A DNA stretch of 13,837 nucleotides from Bacteroidota bacterium (GTDB lineage Bacteria; Bacteroidota; Bacteroidia; Chitinophagales; Chitinophagaceae): contig CANHOY010000026.1 of the NCBI GenBank assembly GCA_947462495.1, positions 1-13,837 on the forward strand, read 5' to 3'. The first letter of the stretch is position 1; each line of letters begins with the position of its first letter. The position numbers and the translations under genes were made by a program. Below, piece by piece: positions 7,741 to 13,837 of the stretch. Below the pieces are notes generated by a model, which was given only the letters and a program-made list of their open reading frames with translations, did no database searches and was not told where the DNA came from.

Positions 7741-8392
7741 CTAAGTAATTCATTAAATGATGGTAATGATCTTCGATGTCATTATTCAATGGCGAATTTC
7801 CAAAATAATGAAGTACCTGATAATCGTAACGTTGGAAGGTAGCAATAATTGAAGAAGCCTCTTCCCTATTCAATTTGATAGTGATCACCATAGATCCATT
7901 GGTTTCATCAAAAAAAGAATTTAATTGGACAATTTGTGCATTATTGGTTTCCACCAATCTGCTCATTTCTGCCAAAGAATATTGTAAAGGAGAAATAGAT
8001 AATACGATGACTGCTCCAGGTTGATCCAATCCTAAAAATTGAGCCAATTGATCATTTAAATTTTTTTGCGGAATCACTCCAACACATTCCTGTTGATCAT
8101 TTAATACAGGCAGTAGTGTTAATTGATGTTTGGAAAATAAATGTAAGGCTGTCAAAAAATGTGCAGAACCTGCAATGCCAAATCTAACTAGTGGATCAAT
8201 GAGCTGGGCTATTGTTTGCTTAGCATCCATATCTAAAACGTTCTCTTTACTCACTAAACCAATAAAGTACTCGTCTTTAACTACGGGCAAATGCTGTACA
8301 TCAAAATCTTCCATGCAATTTAAAACAAATGAAGCAGTGTCTTCTAATCGAAGCATGGGGAAACCTTGTATGGCAATGTCTTTGGCTAGCAT
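7733..8392 (-). CDS. CBS-pair protein with C-terminal ACT-like domain
   Basis: 219 residues, no signal peptide or membrane segment, so cytoplasmic. Two CBS motifs are seen: about 1-55 (MLAKDIAIQGFPMLRLED, then VQHLPVVKDEYFIGLVSKENV) and about 68-115 (LTLLPVLNDQQECVGVIPQKNL). From about 125 to 197 comes a strand-helix-strand segment (AVIVLSISPLQYSLAEMSRL, then MVITIKLN and YQVLHYFG) resembling an ACT fold, as in AcuB-like proteins. CBS pairs usually bind adenosyl nucleotides and ACT domains small ligands, so a sensor role is likely, but neither ligand nor partner can be read here. It starts 4 bases after the hydrolase stop and its 3' end overlaps the Omp85 start codon region. An equivalent CBS gene near nadK and uppS is, to my knowledge, common in Bacteroidota. 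Confidence 0.85.
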   Translation of the reverse strand: MLAKDIAIQGFPMLRLEDTASFVLNCMEDFDVQHLPVVKDEYFIGLVSKENVLDMDAKQTIAQLIDPLVRFGIAGSAHFLTALHLFSKHQLTLLPVLNDQQECVGVIPQKNLNDQLAQFLGLDQPGAVIVLSISPLQYSLAEMSRLVETNNAQIVQLNSFFDETNGSMVITIKLNREEASSIIATFQRYDYQVLHYFGNSPLNNDIEDHYHHLMNYLDV

Positions 8393-8396
8393 TCCG

Positions 8397-9167
8397 CTAT
8401 TTTTTAGATAAAGTATTAAGAAATTTTTCTAAAATTAAATTGAAAGTTTCTGGCACTTCCATCATGGGTGCGTGACCACATTTATCTATAAAATGCAATT
8501 CACTATTGGGAATTAATTTTTTAAATTCTTCTGCAACAAAAGGAGGAGTCACAATATCATTTTTACCCCATATTAATAATGTAGGTTGTTGTATCTGATT
8601 CAACTCTTCCCCTAAATTATTTCTTATAGCACTTTTTGCTAATGAAATTATCTTGATCACTTTAATTCTATTCCTAGTAATTTCAAAAACCTCATCTACC
8701 AGTGCAGGAGTTGCTATAGCTGGGTCATAAAATGTTTGTGCTGTTTTATTTTTTATATACTCATAATCTCCTCTTTTGGGATAAGAGTCCCCCATGGCAT
8801 TTTCAAACAACCCACTACTACCTGTTAATATTAACGACTTTACTTTTTCAGGATTTTTTAAAACATACACCAGGGCAACGTGGCCCCCCAATGAATTGCC
8901 AAGTAAGTGAATGTCACTATACCCTTTGTGTTCTATAAATTGGGTAACATGTTTTGCTAATCCAGATACACTAGTATGTAAAATATCTAATTCAAATAAA
9001 GGCAATAAAGGCACCACCACTTTATGGGTAGTTCTGAATTTTTCTATTAAATCAGAAAAATTACTTAATGCTCCAAATAATCCATGAAAAAGCATCAAGG
9101 TTTCTCCTTCACCTACTTCTAAATAATCAAATTTCCCGTCTTTTTTTATTTCGTACTCCATAATCAT
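8397..9167 (-). CDS. Alpha/beta-fold hydrolase
   Basis: 256 residues, cytoplasmic. The canonical features are present: an oxyanion-hole strand MLFHGLFG at 25-32, the nucleophile elbow GNSLGG with Ser-92, the acid strand LLIWGKNDIVTPP with Asp-204, and the base KCGHAPMMEVPE with His-232. A lid region lies at about 120-185. The catalytic triad is complete, so the protein should be an active esterase, lipase or C-C hydrolase of the MhpC/BioH-like type; the substrate cannot be deduced. Two in-frame starts, ATG at 9167 and at 9161, are separated by one codon; the first is used. It is the first gene of the large minus-strand operon, after a 172-base gap, and is followed 4 bases later by the CBS gene. 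Confidence 0.9.
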   Translation of the reverse strand: MIMEYEIKKDGKFDYLEVGEGETLMLFHGLFGALSNFSDLIEKFRTTHKVVVPLLPLFELDILHTSVSGLAKHVTQFIEHKGYSDIHLLGNSLGGHVALVYVLKNPEKVKSLILTGSSGLFENAMGDSYPKRGDYEYIKNKTAQTFYDPAIATPALVDEVFEITRNRIKVIKIISLAKSAIRNNLGEELNQIQQPTLLIWGKNDIVTPPFVAEEFKKLIPNSELHFIDKCGHAPMMEVPETFNLILEKFLNTLSKK

Positions 9168-9199
9168 TGTCGCTTTGATCCAATACTTTATAAAAATAA

Positions 9200-9218
9200 G
9201 GGTATAGCAAGCTTACCC
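9200..9218 (-). promoter_or_regulatory. Imperfect dyad in the leader of the hydrolase-to-ompH operon
   Basis: GGGTA at 9200-9204 pairs with TACCC at 9214-9218. Inside it AG pairs with CT around a CAAG loop once one T is bulged, giving seven base pairs. It lies 33-51 bases before the first start codon of the operon, in the only gap large enough for its promoter. It may be an operator or a leader hairpin. No T-run follows on the minus strand in the right place for termination; a TTATTTTTATAAAG stretch comes next. Confidence 0.3.
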
Positions 9219-9225
9219 ATTTGGA

Positions 9226-9233
9226 TAAAGATA
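9226..9233 (-). promoter_or_regulatory. Possible -7 box for the envelope operon
   Basis: On the minus strand this reads TATCTTTA, seven of eight matches to the Bacteroidota -7 element TAnnTTTG. A start about five bases downstream would place the GGGTA/TACCC dyad inside a leader of about 55 bases. No convincing -33 TTTG lies about 19 bases upstream. The call rests mostly on position: the 172-base gap (9168-9339) between cvpA and the hydrolase gene holds no ORF and no clear terminator. Confidence 0.25.
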
Positions 9234-9339
9234 CTTAATTCATAGTAAAAAAGCGGCTAATGTATTGGGTTAAAGTAGATTTCACTAAAACCTTAACAAT
9301 TTAGTAATTTATTCAAAATCAACAAGTTCAAGATAAAAA

Positions 9340-9858
9340 CTAAAGTTTAAACGGATTGGAAAAAGTGCTCAAAGTACTTTTAATAGAAGGTAACCAAATT
9401 GCTATTTTCTCCATACAATAAGGCCACCATTTTTGGAGCCATTGGTAGGAGTAGGTCTCTTTCATTTTGTCCGCTTCAATAATGCCTAAAATTTGTAAAA
9501 AGTAGACCATTGCACTTAACATGGTAAAATAAATAAACCCATATAAAACAATGCCCAATAGTTTATTTAACCAACCCAGTAAAAGCCATTCTGCAGTTTG
9601 TTGTAAAAAGCTTGCTATCCATTTTAATATAACTAATACTAAAATAAGTACCAATATAAATGAAATAAAAGGCAGCCAATGAGAAGCTATTTTAGTATGC
9701 TCTTTTAATTGACCTGCTACCCACCCTGCAAATTGAAAGGCCACAATTAACCCAATCAATAAAGAAAAAAAAGAAATCAATGCACGAATGAATCCATTTT
9801 TATACCCTTTTAAAAGTGCAATGATTAAAATAGTTCCCGTTAAAATATCTAACCACAT
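9340..9858 (-). CDS. CvpA family inner membrane protein
   Basis: 172 residues with four predicted membrane segments: about 3-17 (ILTGTILIIALLKG), 26-50, 63-85 (FISFILVLILVLVILKWIA) and 103-125 (LLGIVLYGFIYFTMLSAMV). The N-terminus MWLDILTGTILIIALLKGYK-NG-FIRAL fits the CvpA pattern in which a short helix is followed by a conserved G-x-x-x-G region. The C-terminal 45 residues are Trp-rich and soluble. CvpA was named for colicin V production in E. coli and is now mainly linked to envelope stress tolerance; the mechanism is unknown. It follows yqeY by 3 bases, so it belongs to the gldC-yqeY-cvpA operon and is its last gene. No terminator hairpin is visible after its stop. Confidence 0.85.
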   Translation of the reverse strand: MWLDILTGTILIIALLKGYKNGFIRALISFFSLLIGLIVAFQFAGWVAGQLKEHTKIASHWLPFISFILVLILVLVILKWIASFLQQTAEWLLLGWLNKLLGIVLYGFIYFTMLSAMVYFLQILGIIEADKMKETYSYQWLQKWWPYCMEKIAIWLPSIKSTLSTFSNPFKL

Positions 9859-9861
9859 ATG

Positions 9862-10314
9862 TTAGCTACTTAATAAATTTTTTGCAATTGCAGAAATCAC
9901 TTTACCATCTGCTTGTCCTGCTAATTGCTTGGTCGCAGCACCCATTACTTTCCCTAAATCTTGCGGGCCAGTGGCGCCTAATTGTGTAATAATAGCTTGC
10001 ACAGCAGCTTTTACCGCTTCTTCACTCATTTGCGCTGGCAAGAATTTTTCAATAATGGCAATCTCTTCCGCTTCCTTCGCTGCTAAATCGGCTCTATTTT
10101 GTTGTTCAAAAATGGTTAAGGAATCTTTGCGTTGTTTGACTAATTTTTGTAAAAGTTTTAATTCAGTATCAACAGAAATTTCTCCATTGGCCCCTGGTTC
10201 TGTTTTGGCTTTAATAATTTCAGCTTTAATAGCTCTTAAGCCACGAAGCAACGCTTCGTCTTTATTTTTCATCGCGTCTTTTAATAAAGACATTACATCG
10301 GTTTCTAAACTCAT
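9862..10314 (-). CDS. yqeY: GatB/YqeY domain protein
   Basis: 150 residues, typical of stand-alone YqeY. The N-terminal helical part (1-90) includes DVMSLLKDAMKNKDEALLRGLRAIKAEI and a KQRKDSLTIFEQQNRADLAAKEAEE stretch. The C-terminal three-helix part (about 90-150) carries EKFLPAQMSEE and GPQDLGKVMGAATKQLAGQADGK, matching the tRNA-binding tail domain of GatB. Stand-alone YqeY proteins are thought to bind tRNA or assist amidotransferase-type reactions, but the in vivo role is unsettled. The gene starts 6 bases after the gldC stop and ends 3 bases before cvpA. No signal or membrane segment is present, so it is cytoplasmic. Confidence 0.93.
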   Translation of the reverse strand: MSLETDVMSLLKDAMKNKDEALLRGLRAIKAEIIKAKTEPGANGEISVDTELKLLQKLVKQRKDSLTIFEQQNRADLAAKEAEEIAIIEKFLPAQMSEEAVKAAVQAIITQLGATGPQDLGKVMGAATKQLAGQADGKVISAIAKNLLSS

Positions 10315-10320
10315 AGTAGA

Positions 10321-10668
10321 TTATTTTGAATTTTGTGAAAGTTGACTAGCCCTAAATTTATTATAAAATGTTTTTGCAAATTCTTTGAATTCATTGGATA
10401 AACTTTCATCCTGTGTAGCCCTTAAATAAGCATCGCTCATACCCATTAAATTTTGATAAAAGAAATCTGCCATTTCATCTACCATCATTTCTTTGGTCCA
10501 TAAATCAATTCGTAAAGCTGTTTTATCAGTAGGGTCCCAAAAGGTAAGCATCATGGCACGGGCTTCTTGTGCTTCAATAGCGGTACTATCGGAGGCAGAC
10601 CACTTTATATTTTGTGGAATTTTTTGTTCGTCGAGGTCTATTTGAACCTGAATATTTGATTGATGCAT
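10321..10668 (-). CDS. gldC: Gliding motility protein GldC homologue
   Basis: 115 residues, soluble, no signal peptide. The sequence follows the GldC pattern closely: an N-terminal strand IQVQIDLDEQKIPQNIKWSASDS, then EAQEARAMMLTFWDPTDKTALRIDLWTKEMMVDEMADFFYQNLMGM (split here only by context) across about 32-77, and a helical C-terminus ending KEFAKTFYNKFRASQL. In Flavobacterium johnsoniae, GldC contributes to gliding but is not part of the essential type IX core. Homologues also occur in non-gliding Bacteroidota, so its presence does not prove motility. It is the first gene of a three-gene operon and has a perfect -7 box 18 bases before its ATG. Confidence 0.88.
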   Translation of the reverse strand: MHQSNIQVQIDLDEQKIPQNIKWSASDSTAIEAQEARAMMLTFWDPTDKTALRIDLWTKEMMVDEMADFFYQNLMGMSDAYLRATQDESLSNEFKEFAKTFYNKFRASQLSQNSK

Positions 10669-10685
10669 AATAAAAATTTGAAAGC

Positions 10686-10693
10686 CAAAAATA
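10686..10693 (-). promoter_or_regulatory. -7 box for the gldC-yqeY-cvpA operon
   Basis: The minus strand reads TATTTTTG, a perfect TAnnTTTG. Transcription would begin about five bases downstream, near 10681, giving a leader of about 13 bases before the gldC ATG at 10668. Upstream is a T-rich tract without a clear TTTG at -33. The box sits in the 48-base gap after the glycosyltransferase-like gene, so the gldC operon probably has its own promoter. The same nine-base string (CAAAAATAC on the plus strand) recurs at 11782-11790. Confidence 0.55.
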
Positions 10694-10716
10694 CAATTTA
10701 ATTAAATAAAAAACGG

Positions 10717-11778
10717 TTAACTCTTTAAGTCTATAGGAATTTTTACAAAATGATTCAAATTCCTATGATCCGTCAATTCAACAAACCATTCTTTACCCAT
10801 TTTAGCTCTGGCTTGTCGATACATTTCATCTTTATAATATAATTTGAAATGATTGGATAACGCATTCTTTTCAGCAAATAAAAAAACTTCTCCGGCATTC
10901 AACCATGAAGTGGGTTGGGATTGGTTTTCATTAAAAAGTAAAGGAATATCATAATGAATAGCCCATTCAATAATATTTGTTTTATCAAAATCAATTTCAT
11001 CTAATACAACTGCATAGGCAGCCGCAAGCCATTCGATTTTTAATTCAGGTAAAATTTTTAAAAAAATATCTTCTTGGTATTTATAACCTTTCAATATTTG
11101 CCGAGCCTCCTCTAGCTCCTTTTGATTGTCTAAAATAAAAACAAGCGACATAGTAGTTTGTTGCCATTTTTTAAAAACAGAGAACTCTTTTAAAGTAGCT
11201 ATTAAATTATCTACTGGTGTAAAAGATAAAAAATAATTATTGCTTTGAGTTAATTCATTTCTAGTTTCAGATAAATCTACCCATTCTAATTTAGGTAATA
11301 AGGAAACAGGCAGCCAAGCTTCTTGCATTTTATTAGCTAAAGAAGGGTATTGTTTCCTTAAACTATCAATGGCCCAGTCATTGATACACAAAGTAGTAGC
11401 CGATTTCTTAATGAATTTTTTAAAAATAGATTGCTGCTTCCATTTTGCAAGCCACGAAATATTTTGTTTTAAATAAGGAGAAGAAAGTGGAATAAAATAG
11501 TGTGGAAATTGACTACTTCCTTTTAGTTCACTTCCAAAATGAATAACAATGGCATTGGTTACTTCTCCAATTAATTTTTCAGCTTGGTGTGTTTTTAATA
11601 GTGTTACATTCCCATAGGTGGTATATAAGTCCTGATGGGATAAGGGTAATTGATTACCTACAATATAAAAATGTAAATGAGCTGAAACAGCTCCTACTTC
11701 AATGATATCCAACACCTTTTGGTAGATTAACTCAGCGGGATCAATGAATTTCGAATCGGTTAAAATGAATAAGCGCAT
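10717..11778 (-). CDS. GT-B-fold glycosyltransferase-like protein, degraded catalytic motif
   Basis: 353 residues from the ATG at 11776-11778. The frame can be opened two codons earlier at a TTG (11784), but that TTG lies inside the -7 box, so ATG is preferred. There is no signal peptide. The N-terminus MRLFILTDS is a Rossmann-type strand. A second Rossmann-like half starts near 181 (NYFLSFTPVDNLIATLKEF, where GT4 enzymes read their chain length and Lys region) and continues with LVFILDN. Next comes AAYAVVLDEIDFD with Asp-263 and Glu-271 spaced like the GT4 EX7E motif, then IPLLFNE and NAGEVFLF. The family is therefore probably GT4-like, but the usual G-x-x-x-K and EX7E residues are altered, so activity is uncertain. 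It is divergent from the MerR gene. Confidence 0.6.
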   Translation of the reverse strand: MRLFILTDSKFIDPAELIYQKVLDIIEVGAVSAHLHFYIVGNQLPLSHQDLYTTYGNVTLLKTHQAEKLIGEVTNAIVIHFGSELKGSSQFPHYFIPLSSPYLKQNISWLAKWKQQSIFKKFIKKSATTLCINDWAIDSLRKQYPSLANKMQEAWLPVSLLPKLEWVDLSETRNELTQSNNYFLSFTPVDNLIATLKEFSVFKKWQQTTMSLVFILDNQKELEEARQILKGYKYQEDIFLKILPELKIEWLAAAYAVVLDEIDFDKTNIIEWAIHYDIPLLFNENQSQPTSWLNAGEVFLFAEKNALSNHFKLYYKDEMYRQARAKMGKEWFVELTDHRNLNHFVKIPIDLKS

Positions 11779-11781
11779 ATA

Positions 11782-11789
11782 CAAAAATA
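11782..11789 (-). promoter_or_regulatory. -7 box of the glycosyltransferase-like gene, leaderless
   Basis: The minus strand reads TATTTTTG, a perfect TAnnTTTG, followed by TAT and then the ATG at 11778. The box ends three bases before the start codon, so transcription should begin at or beside the ATG. A TTG element lies 24 bases upstream, longer than usual for -33. Confidence 0.55.
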
Positions 11790-11851
11790 CTGCATACTTA
11801 ACAATTTATCCACCAATCATTTACTAGGCTTAGTTACTATTAAATGTCCCC

Positions 11852-11859
11852 TAACTTTG
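11852..11859 (+). promoter_or_regulatory. -7 box of the MerR-type gene, leaderless
   Basis: TAACTTTG is a perfect TAnnTTTG. It is followed by TACT and the ATG at 11864. The first three bases (TAA) are also an in-frame stop for the MerR gene, so the coding region cannot begin further upstream. A weak -33 candidate, TTAG at 11830-11833, lies 18 bases before it. Confidence 0.6.
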
Positions 11860-11863
11860 TACT

Positions 11864-12445
11864 ATGGCAAAACACTTGCATCAATTGGATTTATTTGGCG
11901 TGGAATCGGTTGAGCCCGTGACCATTAAGGCACCCAAAGAAAAATTGACTGTTTATAAGGCACCAGTTGAAACCAATCAGCAAGCGCTCCAAGAGGAAGC
12001 ATTGCCCACCGTTTCAAGAACAGCCATGTCCTTTGCTAAAAATGTTCAATTACATAAAAGGGGAAGAAAATCATTTGCATCGATGGACGCCGAAATTGAT
12101 ACCCTTAAAGTACCTTCTGCTGAAGAATTAATTAAAAAATTATATTACCCGATTGGAGAAGTAGCTGTTTGGTTTAATGTGAATACTTCACTCATAAGAT
12201 ATTGGGAAAAAGAATTTAAACAATTACAACCAAGAAAGACAAGAAAAGGGGATCGATTGTTTCGCGCTCAAGACATAGAATTTTTAAAACAGATCTATTA
12301 TCTATTAAGAGAAAAGAAATACTCCATAGAAGGAGCAAAAAATTATCTTAAAAACAATAAAGAAAAAGCAGATAAGGATATTTCTTTATTAAATAGTTTA
12401 AAGGATATTAAAACCTTTTTGGTTTCTTTAAAAGCCTCCCTCTAA
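11864..12445 (+). CDS. MerR-family transcriptional regulator
   Basis: 193 residues, cytoplasmic. The DNA-binding domain is internal (about 93-165): YYPIGEVAVWFNVNTSLIRYWEKEF forms the MerR helix-turn-helix, RKGDRLFRAQDIEFLKQIYYLL the wing and second helix pair, and KKYSIEGAKNYLKNN the end. The order matches MerR proteins that begin with I-G-E-V-A. Unusually, about 92 residues precede the domain; they are polar and probably disordered, with a short DLFG motif near 9-12. Only a short helix (about 170-190) follows, so there is no obvious ligand or metal-binding domain. This layout, as far as I recall, is usual for a conserved Bacteroidota MerR subgroup. The target is unknown; autoregulation and control of the divergent gene are natural guesses. 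Confidence 0.88.
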   Translation: MAKHLHQLDLFGVESVEPVTIKAPKEKLTVYKAPVETNQQALQEEALPTVSRTAMSFAKNVQLHKRGRKSFASMDAEIDTLKVPSAEELIKKLYYPIGEVAVWFNVNTSLIRYWEKEFKQLQPRKTRKGDRLFRAQDIEFLKQIYYLLREKKYSIEGAKNYLKNNKEKADKDISLLNSLKDIKTFLVSLKASL

Positions 12446-12474
12446 TAATTGCTACAAAATCTATTAGGCCTTTT
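12430..12474. terminator. Possible bidirectional terminator between convergent genes
   Basis: AAAAGCCT at 12430-12437 pairs with AGGCCTTTT at 12466-12474, apart from one bulged C, and each strand ends its second arm in a T4 run. It spans the two stop codons of the convergent MerR and MscS genes, which are only 18 bases apart. The 28-base loop makes it weak, so the call is tentative. No other terminator-like structure is visible here. Confidence 0.25.
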
Positions 12475-13525
12475 CGGCAAAATTAATTTGGTGCGAACCT
12501 GCATAAGCGATTGCCGATACATTTAATTTCTCTCTTAGCATTTGAAAATCAAATAAACTGTTCTCCATTGAGACAAAACATTCCACATGAATCACGTGAA
12601 ACTGTTTCCCCGATTCTGCTATAAAAACAAGTTGACTTAATACACTAGTTTCCTTTGTAATCTCCTCTCTTAAAAATTGAGAAAAATTAATTAGTTTTTC
12701 AGCAGAAGTTGCAACACTCAAATGCAAATCCATTTCAATTTTACGTTCAGTTCTTAAGCTAATATTATCAACGATGGTATCTACCATTTGTTTATTGGGT
12801 ACCGAGATATACGTTTTATCTTGGGTACGAATGCGCGTACTACGTAAGCCAATTTTTTCAATAGTACCAGAGAAATTATTTACTTTAACGTAATCTCCAA
12901 CTGTAAAAGGTTTGTCAAAAAATATGATAAAGGAGGCAATGATATTTTCAAGGCTTTCTCTCATAGACAATGCCACTGCGGCTCCCACAATACTTAAACT
13001 GGTAACTAAATTGCCTATATTCTCGTTAAAAACATAATGTAAAATCAATAAAAAGCCAATAATGTACAAAATCACTTTAAAAAAATCTCTAAAGAATAAA
13101 ACCAATTGGTCGTCTGTTTGATCCTTTGTTAATTTTGCTTTTTGTTCGAGTATAATTGAAATAAACTCAAGCGTACGCAAACAAACACGGATAAATAAAA
13201 TAACCAAGAAAAATTTAACCCCCGACTCTATCACTTGTGGTAGCGTTAATTTAAATAAGCGAACATTCCAACTTTCCGGGAAATGAAGTTCATATAAAGC
13301 AATGATCGATACCACATAAATTAAAAACTGTTCAATAGGAACAATCAATCGATGTACATGCGTTTTTCTTAATTCAGAATGATTTTTTTTGTCAATCCAT
13401 GTATAAATTAATCCTGCAAAAAAACGAGAAATAAACCTTTTTAAAAGAAAAGCTACTAAAATAATAGCCACAATAATAATATACGTTTGTAGCGAATTAT
13501 TAAAAAACTGTTGCTCTAAATTCAT
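12464..13525 (-). CDS. Small-conductance mechanosensitive channel (MscS family)
   Basis: 353 residues. Predicted membrane helices are at about 15-35, 62-80, 102-124 and 147-166, followed by the amphipathic pore helix at about 172-203. The pore stretch GAAVALSMRESLENIIASFI and the adjoining PFTVGDYVKV block (206-215) mark the MscS family; the beta domain continues through SGTIEKIGLRSTRIRT and ISVPNKQMVDTIVDN (about 219-254). The cytoplasmic vestibule domain covers the last 100 residues. The channel opens under membrane tension to release solutes during hypo-osmotic shock. It has more helices than E. coli MscS, as in YnaI-like forms, and the Gly-rich pore packing is reduced (one Gly in the stretch). 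It starts 28 bases after the LpxH-like stop, so the two may be co-transcribed. Confidence 0.92.
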   Translation of the reverse strand: MNLEQQFFNNSLQTYIIIVAIILVAFLLKRFISRFFAGLIYTWIDKKNHSELRKTHVHRLIVPIEQFLIYVVSIIALYELHFPESWNVRLFKLTLPQVIESGVKFFLVILFIRVCLRTLEFISIILEQKAKLTKDQTDDQLVLFFRDFFKVILYIIGFLLILHYVFNENIGNLVTSLSIVGAAVALSMRESLENIIASFIIFFDKPFTVGDYVKVNNFSGTIEKIGLRSTRIRTQDKTYISVPNKQMVDTIVDNISLRTERKIEMDLHLSVATSAEKLINFSQFLREEITKETSVLSQLVFIAESGKQFHVIHVECFVSMENSLFDFQMLREKLNVSAIAYAGSHQINFAEKA

Positions 13526-13553
13526 AATAATTGGTTTTAATAAACAAGGCCTG

Positions 13554-13837
13554 CTAGTCTTTCCATTCTAGTAATTGTAATTGTTCACCATCAAATACAG
13601 CATAAGTATTCAATCTTAACCAATCACCTAAATTAATATACCGAGTATTATTATTGATAGGTAAGTCAATCGCAAAATGTCGGTGGCCAAAAATGAAATA
13701 ATCCACATCCACTTCTTTGGCTTTTTGTTTTGTATAAACAATTAACCACTCTTTATCTTCTCCTAAAAAAACCTCATCGGAGTTGCCTGTTTTGGCTCTG
13801 CTCTTTCCACTAAAATAATTGGCCAATTGAATGCCCA
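13554..13837 (-). CDS. lpxH: UDP-2,3-diacylglucosamine diphosphatase (LpxH-like), 5' part outside the window
   Basis: The frame is open to the right edge (GIQLANYFSG precedes), so the N-terminus with the first metal-binding motifs is missing; the TTG at 13826 is internal, not a start. The visible 94 codons contain FIFGHRH, the GHxH metal ligand motif of calcineurin-like phosphoesterases, and NLGDWLRLNTYAVFDG, an end typical of Bacteroidota LpxH-like proteins. LpxH cleaves UDP-2,3-diacylglucosamine to lipid X in lipid A synthesis, at the inner membrane surface. The family is secure; the exact substrate is less so without the N-terminus. It is followed 28 bases later by the MscS gene on the same strand. 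Confidence 0.72.
   Translation of the reverse strand, partial: GIQLANYFSGKSRAKTGNSDEVFLGEDKEWLIVYTKQKAKEVDVDYFIFGHRHFAIDLPINNNTRYINLGDWLRLNTYAVFDGEQLQLLEWKD

Noticed and set aside
9346..9353. GTTTAAAC palindrome near the end of cvpA
   Set aside because: It lies inside codons for the conserved C-terminus and an eight-base A/T-rich palindrome is expected by chance in DNA of this composition.
9929..10345. Open frame of 138 codons on the plus strand opposite yqeY
   Set aside because: It is the antisense shadow of yqeY; its Ser/Ala/Cys-rich translation resembles no known family, while the minus-strand product is a clear YqeY protein.
13554..13826. Complete 90-residue phosphoesterase starting at TTG 13826
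   Set aside because: The frame stays open to the window edge and LpxH-like proteins are much longer with N-terminal metal motifs, so this is a truncated view rather than a small gene.
1..13837. Defence system, mobile element or CRISPR array
   Set aside because: No transposase, integrase, toxin-antitoxin pair, nuclease, regular repeat-spacer pattern or tRNA-like sequence was seen; every long frame belongs to a recognised or plausible chromosomal family.

Overview
The window is AT-rich, gene-dense chromosomal DNA from a member of the Bacteroidota. The evidence is a GldC homologue, a DUF6089 outer membrane protein, an OmpH pair beside BamA and UppS, TAnnTTTG-type -7 promoter boxes and A/T-rich leaders without Shine-Dalgarno sequences. 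Protein style and gene order suggest a Chitinophagaceae-like lineage, but that is inference. I see no mobile element, RNA gene, CRISPR array or sign of recent transfer, and no gene-free stretch reaches 300 bases.

Left two thirds (1-9167, all minus strand, transcribed right to left): a tightly packed envelope-biogenesis operon. In transcription order it encodes an alpha/beta hydrolase, a CBS-pair/ACT-like protein, a small single-POTRA Omp85 barrel, NAD kinase, a DUF6089 outer membrane protein, undecaprenyl diphosphate synthase (UppS), BamA, and two tandem OmpH/Skp-like chaperones; the second chaperone is cut by the window edge. Most spacings are 3-40 bases, and the CBS and Omp85 genes overlap by 8 bases. 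OmpH/Skp proteins carry unfolded barrels across the periplasm and BamA inserts them. UppS makes the lipid carrier for wall and surface glycans. The small Omp85 and DUF6089 proteins are probable extra outer membrane parts.

Middle (9340-11778, minus strand): a short gldC - yqeY - cvpA operon with its own consensus -7 box, preceded by a divergent GT-B-like glycosyltransferase homologue.

Right (11864-13837): a MerR-type regulator on the plus strand, divergent from the glycosyltransferase-like gene and convergent with a minus-strand MscS-type channel. The channel gene lies just downstream of the 3' part of an LpxH-like lipid A biosynthesis gene, cut by the right edge.

The most notable signal is the 85-base divergent region near 11.8 kb. 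Perfect TAnnTTTG boxes end only 3 and 4 bases before the two start codons, predicting leaderless mRNAs on both sides. Other points of interest are two Omp85 proteins in one operon, paired dyads just upstream of bamA, and a glycosyltransferase fold with a degraded catalytic motif. I found no clearly new multi-gene system; most of the window is conserved Bacteroidota housekeeping.
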